The notes under the pieces: model-generated
Database searches by the model: none
Told to the model about the DNA's origin: nothing
What the model saw: the letters and a program-made list of their open reading frames with translations, nothing else
DNA from: Schumannella luteola
GTDB taxonomy: Bacteria > Actinomycetota > Actinomycetes > Actinomycetales > Microbacteriaceae
NCBI RefSeq assembly: GCF_013408685.1
Contig: NZ_JACBZY010000001.1
Span: forward strand, 3,224,001 to 3,288,000
DNA length: 64,000 bases
Direction: 5' to 3'
Position numbers and translations under genes: made by a program
Shown here: piece by piece, positions 52,510 to 59,013 of the stretch
Layout: every line of letters starts with the position of its first letter
How positions within the stretch are numbered: the first letter of the stretch is position 1

Positions 52510-53376
52510 TCAGTACAGCGCAGCCTTGCCGGCCGCGTCGAACAGGTCGATCTTGTGCGCGGCCGTGGCCTTCATGGCCTCGATCGCCGGCGGCTGGATC
52601 GTGTTCGGCTCGCGCAGCTTCTCGTCGGTGCCGAGGATGCCGCGGATCGCGTTGTGGTACGAGACCTTGATGTCGCTCGAGATGTTGATCTTGTTGACGC
52701 CGAGCTTGACCGACTTGCCGATCTCGTCATCCGGGTTCGCCGATCCGCCGTGCAGCACGAGCGGGATGCCGACCGCCGCCTTGAGCTCCTTGAGCAGGTC
52801 GAGCTTGAGCTCGGGGCTCTTCTCGGCCGGGTAGAGGCCGTGCGAGGTGCCGATGGCGACGGCGAGGCTGTCGACGCCGGTCTCCTGCACGAAGCGCACC
52901 GCGTCCGCCGGATCCGTGTAGATGATCTCGGCCGCGCCGGCCTCGCCGTAGCTGTCGTTCGCGCCGATCGTGCCGAGCTCGCCCTCGACCGAGACGCCGA
53001 CCGCGTGCGCCGCCTCGACGACCTTCTTCGTGATGGCGACGTTCTCGTCGAAGGGCAGCATCGACGCGTCGATCATGACCGAGGTGAAGCCGGCCTGGAT
53101 CGCGGTGAGCATCTGGTCGTAGGTGCCGCCGTGATCCCAGTGGATGACGACCGGCACACTCGAGCGGTGCGCGCGCTGACGGATGGCGGCGATGAGGTCG
53201 GTCGTGACGTGGGCGACCTCGTCGGGGTGGATGGCGATGATGACGGGAGCGTTCTTCTCCTCGCTCACGTCCATGATCCCGGTGAACATGGCCCAGTCGC
53301 TGATGTTGAAGGCGGGGACGGCGAAGTCGTTGTCGTTGGCGACCGCGAGCAGTTCCTTGCCGGTGATGAGAGGCAC
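52510..53376 (-). CDS. class II ketose-bisphosphate aldolase
   Basis: Zinc-dependent retro-aldol cleavage of a ketose bisphosphate to two trioses; 288 residues, GatY/KbaY/Fba-II fold. Metal and active-site segments are VVIHWDHGGTYD, VEGELGTIG, AIGTSHGLYP, LVLHGGSANPDDEI and VNKINISSDIK. The GTG start at 53374-53376 has AAGGAG. Fructose-1,6-bisphosphate and tagatose-1,6-bisphosphate cannot be told apart here. It lies between the permeases and the ADP-dependent kinase in one operon. Confidence 0.93.
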   Translation of the reverse strand: MPLITGKELLAVANDNDFAVPAFNISDWAMFTGIMDVSEEKNAPVIIAIHPDEVAHVTTDLIAAIRQRAHRSSVPVVIHWDHGGTYDQMLTAIQAGFTSVMIDASMLPFDENVAITKKVVEAAHAVGVSVEGELGTIGANDSYGEAGAAEIIYTDPADAVRFVQETGVDSLAVAIGTSHGLYPAEKSPELKLDLLKELKAAVGIPLVLHGGSANPDDEIGKSVKLGVNKINISSDIKVSYHNAIRGILGTDEKLREPNTIQPPAIEAMKATAAHKIDLFDAAGKAALY

Positions 53377-53463
53377 GATTCTCCTTGTGTTCCTTGGGTT
53401 CCTGGGTGCAGGTGGGTGGACCGCACGCGCGAGGGCCGCGCGCACGGAGGGTCGGGCGCGGGG

Positions 53464-54411
53464 TCAGCTCTTGACGGATCCGGCGGTGAGCCCGCCGATG
53501 AAGAAGCGCTGGAAGAAGAGGAACAGCAGGAGCACGGGGATCGACCCCAGGATGCTCATCGCCATCATCTCGTTCCACTCGTAGGAGTGCTGGCCCATGA
53601 GCAGCTGGATGCCGATCGGCACCGTGCGCATGTCGTTGGTGCGAGTGAGGGTGAGCGCGAAGAGGTACTCGTTCCACGCGATCATGAAGGTGTAGATGCC
53701 GACCGAGACGATGCCCGGGATCGAGATCGGCACGAGGATGCGCCAGAGGGCGCCGAAGCTGGAGGAGCCGTCGACCTTCGCGGCCTCGTCGAGCTCCTTG
53801 GGCAGGGTGTTGAAGTAGCCCGTCATCATGATGATCGCGTAGGGCAGCGTGAACACCATGTAGGTGAGGATGAGGCCCGCGTAGGTGTTGTAGAGCCCGA
53901 GCGTGACCATGAGCCCGAAGTACGGGATGAGCAGCGTGATCGGCGGCACCGCCTGCACGCTGACGATCACCACGTTGAGCGGCTTCTTGAACGGGAACTC
54001 GTAGCGGCTGAAGGCGTAGGCCGCGAGGATCGCCACGATGAGCGTCGCGATCGTCACCGCCAGCGACACCGCGTAGCTGTTGATGAAGAAGCGCACCTTC
54101 TCGGGGTCGGTGAGGATCGTCACGTAGGCGTCGAGGCTGAAGCCCTTCGTGATGAACGACGGCGGCGAGGCGAAGATCTCCGGGTTCGACTTGAACGAGC
54201 TCGACAGCATCCACAGCACGGGGAAGCCGGCGAAGACGGCGCCGAGGCAGAGGGCGATGATGACGCCGACCTTCTCGATGCGGCGGCGCACGGGCGAGCC
54301 GGCGAGTTCGGTCGTGGCGTAGCTGTCGGCCTTGCGACGGCGAGGCTTCGCCTTGGCGGTCGCGGCGGCGGTCGCGGATGCGGTGGAGGCGCGGGGCGCG
54401 GTCGTGGTCAT
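53464..54411 (-). CDS. carbohydrate ABC transporter permease, MalG type
   Basis: 315 residues, six membrane helices after an Ala/Arg-rich cytosolic N-terminus. The EAA loop that docks the ATPase is clear: ELDEAAKVDGSSSFGALWRI. It follows the MalF-type permease by 3 nt. No ATP-binding subunit is encoded nearby, so a shared MsiK-like ATPase elsewhere is probable, as common in actinobacteria. Confidence 0.94.
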   Translation of the reverse strand: MTTTAPRASTASATAAATAKAKPRRRKADSYATTELAGSPVRRRIEKVGVIIALCLGAVFAGFPVLWMLSSSFKSNPEIFASPPSFITKGFSLDAYVTILTDPEKVRFFINSYAVSLAVTIATLIVAILAAYAFSRYEFPFKKPLNVVIVSVQAVPPITLLIPYFGLMVTLGLYNTYAGLILTYMVFTLPYAIIMMTGYFNTLPKELDEAAKVDGSSSFGALWRILVPISIPGIVSVGIYTFMIAWNEYLFALTLTRTNDMRTVPIGIQLLMGQHSYEWNEMMAMSILGSIPVLLLFLFFQRFFIGGLTAGSVKS

Positions 54412-54414
54412 GTG

Positions 54415-55419
54415 TCAGTCCCTCGCTCGCTGGTGACGCACGTAGAAGACGGCCAGGATCATCGACAGCACGAGCACGATCACGGCGCTCGTCGAGGCCA
54501 TCGAGAACTCGTAGCGGCTGAACGCGAGCTTGTAGGTGAAGGTGCTCAGCATCTCGGTGACGTTGATCGGCCCGCCGCCCGTCGTCATCCAGATCAGGGC
54601 GAACTGCTGCGACGTCCAGATGAGGTCGAGCAGGCACATGCTGATGATGATCGGGCGCAGCTGCGGGATCGTGACGTTCCAGAACTGCTGCCAGCGGCTG
54701 GCGCCGTCGACCGTCGCGGCCTCGTAGAGGTCGCGCGGGATGCCCTGCAGACCGGCGAGCAGGCTCACCATGAAGAAGGGGTAGCCGGCCCAGATGTTGA
54801 TGAAGGTGACCGCGGCGAGCGCGAGCGACGGGTCGGCGAGGAACTCGACGCCCTTATCGGTCAGGCCGAGCGAGACGAGCACGTAGTTGATGACGCCGTT
54901 GGGGTTGAGCAGCAGACGCCACAGCACGGCGACGATCGCGACCGTGAACAGCCACGGCAGGAAGTAGATGACCCGGAAGACGGCCTTCGACGCGTTGCCG
55001 AGCAGCGGGGTGTTGAGCAGCATCGCGAAGACGAGGCCGAGCACGAGGTGGGCGGCGACGCTCGTGAGCGTGAAGATCAGCGTGTTGCCGAGCGCGGTGT
55101 GGAAGCGCTCGTCGGTCAGGACGTCCACGTAGTTGTCGAGGCCGACGAACTTCGGGTTGTGGTTCGTGATGACGTTGTTCATGAACGAGTAGCCGATGAC
55201 CATCCCGATGGGGACGAGCATGAGCACGATCATGAGGATCGCCGTGGGCGAGATGAAGGCGTAGGGCTCGAGGCGGCGGAGGCCGTTCGAGCTGCGGCCG
55301 CGGCGGCGCGGCGAGCGCGGGCCGAGGCCGGAGCCGGCGCGACGGGCGCGGCTGCCGCCGACCTCGGCGGGCGTCGGGCGCTCGGAGGCCGCGGCGGCGA
55401 CCGGAGGTGCGGAGGTCAT
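54415..55419 (-). CDS. carbohydrate ABC transporter permease, MalF type
   Basis: 334 residues with an Arg/Pro-rich cytosolic N-terminus, six helices and the EAA loop DLYEAATVDGASRWQQFWNV. The ATG at 55417-55419 has AAAGG about 10 nt upstream; the longer frame reads into the intercistronic hairpin. It pairs with the MalG-type permease and the upstream binding protein. Confidence 0.94.
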   Translation of the reverse strand: MTSAPPVAAAASERPTPAEVGGSRARRAGSGLGPRSPRRRGRSSNGLRRLEPYAFISPTAILMIVLMLVPIGMVIGYSFMNNVITNHNPKFVGLDNYVDVLTDERFHTALGNTLIFTLTSVAAHLVLGLVFAMLLNTPLLGNASKAVFRVIYFLPWLFTVAIVAVLWRLLLNPNGVINYVLVSLGLTDKGVEFLADPSLALAAVTFINIWAGYPFFMVSLLAGLQGIPRDLYEAATVDGASRWQQFWNVTIPQLRPIIISMCLLDLIWTSQQFALIWMTTGGGPINVTEMLSTFTYKLAFSRYEFSMASTSAVIVLVLSMILAVFYVRHQRARD

Positions 55420-55448
55420 GGGTGGTGCGACCTTTCGGACGAGGGTGG

Positions 55449-55499
55449 GGTCGCGCCGTGGCGGGGTGCCGCAGAGGCAGGCGCCGCCACGGCGCGACC
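55449..55499 (-). promoter_or_regulatory. strong intercistronic hairpin between binding protein and permease genes
   Basis: A perfect 16-bp inverted repeat (GGTCGCGCCGTGGCGG at 55449-55464 and its complement at 55484-55499, 19-nt loop) right after the binding-protein stop. Such elements usually stabilise the upstream message and attenuate the permease part, giving an excess of binding protein (established for ABC operons; inferred here). Confidence 0.75.
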
Positions 55500-55522
55500 G
55501 GGTGAGAGGAGGGGACGAGCGG

Positions 55523-56803
55523 CTAGAACTCGGCCGACCAGCTCTTCTGCGCGGCCTCGAGACCGGCCTTGACGCTCTGATCACCCGACAGCGTCTTCTG
55601 GAACTGCTCGTCGAACTGGCGCATCAGGTCCTCCGACACGGGGAGTCCGACGAACTCGTTCGCGGGCTTGCCGGCCTTGTAGATGTCGAAGGCCTCCTTG
55701 AACAGCGGGTCGGCATCCGAGAAGTCGGGCTCCGACTCCGTGTTGCCGGGGAAGGCCTTGGCCATGGTCGAGAGCTGCGAGTTGATCTTCTTGCTCATGA
55801 GGAACTCGACGAGCTTGAAGGCCTCGGTCTTGTGCTTCGAGCTCTCGCTCACGCCGATGCCCCACGAGGCGTAGGGGATGCCCCGCTCGCCCTCGTAGCC
55901 GTCGACCGACGGCAGGGCCGAGATGCTGAACTTGAGGTTCGGGTTGTTCTCGCGGATCAGGTTGATGTGCGCGAGCGAGTCGATCATCAGGCCGACGCGG
56001 CCGTTGGTGAACTCCTCGACCTTGTCCTGCTCCTTCTGCGTGAAGGAGCCCGGGGCGATCGAGCCGTCGTCCCACATGCCCTTGATGTACTCGACGGCGC
56101 TCGTGACGTCCTTGTTCGTCAGGTCGGGCTTGCCCTTCTTGAGCATGCTGCCGCCCGAGGCCCAGACCCACGACATGACGTCGTTCTGGATGCCGTTGGG
56201 CGCCTCGCTCGAGAGCGGCAGCACCCAGCCGGAGGTGTCGCCGCCGAGGGCGGAGACCTTCTTCGCGGCCTCGGCGAACTCGGTGCGGTTCGTCGGCGGG
56301 GCGGTGACGCCGGCCTGGGCGAGCAGGTCGTCGTTGCTGAACATCGGGTAGACGAAGTTGACGACCGGGATCATGTAGGTCGAGCCGTCGAGCTTCACCT
56401 GGCTGGCGAGCTTGCTGTCGTCGTACTTGTTGTCTGTGAAGAGCTGGGTGAGGTCGGCGAGCGAGCCCTGCTTGGCGAAATCGCTGACCCAGGCGCCGTC
56501 GAGGCCGACCACGTCGGACATCGTGCCGGCGGCGGATCCGGCGAAGAGCTGCTCTTTGGTGCTGGCGTAGGGGCCGGAGAGCAGCTTGACCGTGATGTTC
56601 GGGTTCTCCTTCTCGAACTCGTCGATCAGGGCCTGGAACTCGCCCTTGGGGAGCTCGGGCTCCCACCACTGGGCCAGTTCGATCGTGACCTTGCCGTTGC
56701 TGTCGGCGGGGGCGCCCGACGAGCACCCGGCGATCATCGAGACGGCGGCGACGGCGGCGATGCCGGTGGCCACGACTCGACGGAAGCGAGCGACGTTGCT
56801 CAT
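55523..56803 (-). CDS. extracellular sugar-binding lipoprotein of the ABC transporter
   Basis: 426 residues. Lipoprotein signal ending SMIAGCSS, then a family-1 (MalE-like) solute-binding fold: VTIELAQWWEPELPKGEFQALIDEFEKENP, GLDGAWVSDFAKQGSLADLTQLF, NGRVGLMIDS, and the C-terminal KSWSAEF. The specific sugar is not deducible. The ATG at 56801-56803 has CGGAGAAT upstream. It heads the operon from a near-consensus promoter (TTGACG-N17-TACTGT). Confidence 0.94.
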   Translation of the reverse strand: MSNVARFRRVVATGIAAVAAVSMIAGCSSGAPADSNGKVTIELAQWWEPELPKGEFQALIDEFEKENPNITVKLLSGPYASTKEQLFAGSAAGTMSDVVGLDGAWVSDFAKQGSLADLTQLFTDNKYDDSKLASQVKLDGSTYMIPVVNFVYPMFSNDDLLAQAGVTAPPTNRTEFAEAAKKVSALGGDTSGWVLPLSSEAPNGIQNDVMSWVWASGGSMLKKGKPDLTNKDVTSAVEYIKGMWDDGSIAPGSFTQKEQDKVEEFTNGRVGLMIDSLAHINLIRENNPNLKFSISALPSVDGYEGERGIPYASWGIGVSESSKHKTEAFKLVEFLMSKKINSQLSTMAKAFPGNTESEPDFSDADPLFKEAFDIYKAGKPANEFVGLPVSEDLMRQFDEQFQKTLSGDQSVKAGLEAAQKSWSAEF

Positions 56804-56891
56804 GATTCTCCGTTCGGAAATCAACACTGCGATGTGGGATGTGCGGGTGATGCAGGTGAAGCGGATGAAGCCTTGCGTTTTGGTGCTGGTG

Positions 56892-56945
56892 TCTGCGCTT
56901 TTCTGCGCGTTTGGGAACAGTAGCTCGAGGAAGTCGGCGCGTCAA
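56892..56945 (-). promoter_or_regulatory. operon promoter with two GCGCAGA operator-like repeats
   Basis: Minus strand: -35 TTGACG (56940-56945), 17-nt spacer, -10 TACTGT (56917-56922), a near-consensus housekeeping promoter for the sugar operon. Immediately downstream GCGCAGA occurs twice 10 bp apart (56902-56908 and 56892-56898), one helical turn, positioned to block transcription start. The element shares CGCAGA with the repeats next to deoR. Confidence 0.6.
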
Positions 56946-56976
56946 TGGCACGAATTCGCGAACAAAGCCGCATCCG

Positions 56977-57018
56977 ACCGCAGATATCCGTGGCAAAACC
57001 GCAGATGTCTGCTAGACA
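56977..57018 (+). promoter_or_regulatory. deoR-type gene promoter with 21-bp-spaced direct repeats
   Basis: ACCGCAGATATCCG (56977-56990) and ACCGCAGATGTCTG (56998-57011) are 21 bp apart start to start, two helical turns, followed by TAGACA (57013-57018) exactly 6 nt before the GTG. The repeats cover the -35 region, as expected for autorepression. Confidence 0.6.
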
Positions 57019-57024
57019 GGCCCC

Positions 57025-57879
57025 GTGACATCCACCACTCCCGACGCCGCGGGTGACGACCAGCCGCGGCTGCCCGCCGGTCGCAAGGCTCAGCTCGCCG
57101 CCTACGTCGCCGAGGTCGAGCAGGTCACCGTCGCCGCGCTCTCGGCGCGATTCAACGTCTCGGCCGACACGATCCGCCGCGACCTCGACCAGCTGGATGC
57201 CGACGGCCTGGTCGTGCGCACGCACGGCGGCGCCGTCAGCCCCACCGCGATGCGCGCGGTCGAGCAGAAGCTCGACATCCGGCTGCAGCTGCAGACCTCG
57301 GCGAAGGAGAAGATCGGCGCACTCGCCGCGACCCTCATCGAGAACGGCTCGGTCGTGATGATCAACGCCGGCACGACCACGCTCGCCCTCGCGCGGCACC
57401 TCGGCGATCACCGTGAGCTGACGATCGCCACCAACAATCTGCGCATCCCGGCCGAGATCAGCGACCGGGCCTGCCGCGACCTGTACCTCTTCGGCGGGGC
57501 CGTGCGACTGCGCGGCCAGGCGACGGTCGGTCCGGTGTCGTTCCAGCTCGGCGCCGGAAGCGCCGAGCTGGACCTGCGCTGCGACGTCGCCGTCGTCTCC
57601 GTCGGCGCGGTCTCGGCCGACGCCGGCTTCTCGACCAGCAACCTCGCCGAGGCGGCGATGATGGGCGAGATGATCTCGCGAGCGACGCGCGTCGTCATCC
57701 TCGCCGACTCCTCGAAGTTCGACCGCACGCTGTTCGCGCAGGTCGCCGAGCTGCGTCGGGCCGACTTCCTGGTGACCGACGCCGCTCCCCCGGCGGATCT
57801 CGCGGCCGCCCTGGAGAAGGCCGGCGTGCGTGTACTCGTCCCCGGCGACGAGATCGGCACGCTGCCGCGCATCCACTGA
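57025..57879 (+). CDS. DeoR/GlpR family transcriptional regulator
   Basis: 284 residues. N-terminal winged helix with the DeoR signature (VTVAALSARFNVSADTIRRDLDQLDADGLVVRTHGGAV), then the DeoR C-terminal sugar-phosphate sensor domain (MINAGTTTLALARHL, LYLFGGAVR, SADAGFSTSNLAEAAMMGEMI, DSSKFDR). GTG start, no Shine-Dalgarno, TAGACA box at 6 nt. Divergent from the sugar operon; CGCAGA repeats at both promoters suggest it represses both until a phosphorylated intermediate binds. Confidence 0.94.
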   Translation: MTSTTPDAAGDDQPRLPAGRKAQLAAYVAEVEQVTVAALSARFNVSADTIRRDLDQLDADGLVVRTHGGAVSPTAMRAVEQKLDIRLQLQTSAKEKIGALAATLIENGSVVMINAGTTTLALARHLGDHRELTIATNNLRIPAEISDRACRDLYLFGGAVRLRGQATVGPVSFQLGAGSAELDLRCDVAVVSVGAVSADAGFSTSNLAEAAMMGEMISRATRVVILADSSKFDRTLFAQVAELRRADFLVTDAAPPADLAAALEKAGVRVLVPGDEIGTLPRIH

Positions 57880-57930
57880 GCCGCGCGTCCACTGATCTGC
57901 GCATCCACCGATCCGCGAATCCACCGAACC
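57867..57930 (+). repeat. 16-bp tandem repeat (four units) over the deoR-type stop codon
   Basis: Four imperfect units (GCGCATCCACTGAGCC, GCGCGTCCACTGATCT, GCGCATCCACCGATCC, GCGAATCCACCGAACC) run head to tail from 57867 to 57930. The first contains the last codons and TGA stop of the DeoR-type gene; the others fill most of the gap to manA. Confidence 0.9.
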
Positions 57931-57969
57931 GAGCCGCGCGGGCCACCCGCGCCGAGGAAAGCGACGACG

Positions 57970-59013
57970 ATGACGCTCCCGCACTCCGCCGATCCGATCC
58001 GACTGCCCGCGAACCAGCCTCGGGCCCGTTTCTACCGCGGCGGCGATCGCATCGCGGCCTTCCGCGGCGCGGCGAGCGCCGAGCGGTACACGCCGGAGGA
58101 CTGGATCGGATCCGTCACCCCGGTGCGAGGTGCCGCACCCGTCGGGCAGACGCGCCTGTACGACGGAACGCTGCTCGCCGACGCGATCACCGCCGACCCG
58201 CTCGGCTGGCTCGGCGCCGAGCACGTGCGGCGCTGGGGCGCCGACCCGAAGCTGCTGGTCAAGCTGCTCGACGCGGGACAGCGCCTGCCGGTGCACGCGC
58301 ACCCCTCGGGCGCCTTCGCGGCCGCGCACCTCGGCGCGGCGCACGGCAAGGCCGAGGCCTGGTACATCCTCTCTCCCGGGGTCGTGTATCTCGGGCTTCG
58401 CGAGGCGGTCGAGCCCGCCCGCCTGCGTGAACTGGTCGACGCGCAGCGCACGGAGGAGCTGCTGGCGCTGCTCAATGCGATCGAGGTGCAGCCGCACGAC
58501 ACGGTGTACGTGCCGCCGGGCACGCTGCACGCGATCGGCGAGGGCGTGCTGCTCGCCGAGGTGCAGGAGCCCGAAGACCTGTCGATCCTGCTCGAGTGGA
58601 GCGGCTTCGAGCTCGACGGCGTCGCCGACGGCCACCTCGACCTCGGCTTCGATCTCGCCCTCGCCGTGGTGCGCACCGAGGCCGACGGTCCCGAGCAGCT
58701 GGCGCGACTGGTGCGCCGTGATCACGCCGCCGCGTCGAGCCTCGCACCGGCCGCCGACGAGTACTTCCGGCTGCACCGCCTCGGCGACGGCGACGAGCTG
58801 GATGCCGGCTTCGCGATCGTGATCGCGGCGGAGGGCGAGCTGCGCCTCGTGCCCTCGCCGAGCGACGATGACGTGGTCGCCGCAGCCACGGGCGGCGCTG
58901 CCGATCCCGTTCCTCTTCCGGCGGGCTCCACGACTCTCGTGCCGGCCGCTTTCGGGCGCGCCCGGCTGTCGGGTTCGGGCCGCGTGCTCGTCGCCCGTCC
59001 GCCCCGCGCCTGA
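57970..59013 (+). CDS. manA: class I mannose-6-phosphate isomerase-like protein
   Basis: Zinc-dependent interconversion of mannose-6-phosphate (or a similar aldose phosphate) and fructose-6-phosphate; 347 residues. Type I PMI features are LLVKLLDAGQRLPVHAHPS (zinc His), HGKAEAWYIL (zinc Glu), YVPPGTLHAIGEG (zinc His) and an Arg/Lys-poor C-terminal cupin. GAGGAAAG precedes the ATG. It follows the DeoR-type gene by 90 nt and is probably co-regulated with the divergent sugar operon. Its 3' half is overlapped antisense by the open comEC frame. Confidence 0.92.
   Translation: MTLPHSADPIRLPANQPRARFYRGGDRIAAFRGAASAERYTPEDWIGSVTPVRGAAPVGQTRLYDGTLLADAITADPLGWLGAEHVRRWGADPKLLVKLLDAGQRLPVHAHPSGAFAAAHLGAAHGKAEAWYILSPGVVYLGLREAVEPARLRELVDAQRTEELLALLNAIEVQPHDTVYVPPGTLHAIGEGVLLAEVQEPEDLSILLEWSGFELDGVADGHLDLGFDLALAVVRTEADGPEQLARLVRRDHAAASSLAPAADEYFRLHRLGDGDELDAGFAIVIAAEGELRLVPSPSDDDVVAAATGGAADPVPLPAGSTTLVPAAFGRARLSGSGRVLVARPPRA

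Noticed and set aside
52555-55572. 1005-codon open frame on the plus strand
   Set aside because: It is entirely antisense to the aldolase and permease genes, rich in Arg/Asp/Glu/Gly, has no domain and reflects the GC-ending codons of the real strand.
57867-57930. Possible CRISPR or regulator binding array
   Set aside because: Contiguous imperfect 16-bp units without spacers; better read as a minisatellite.
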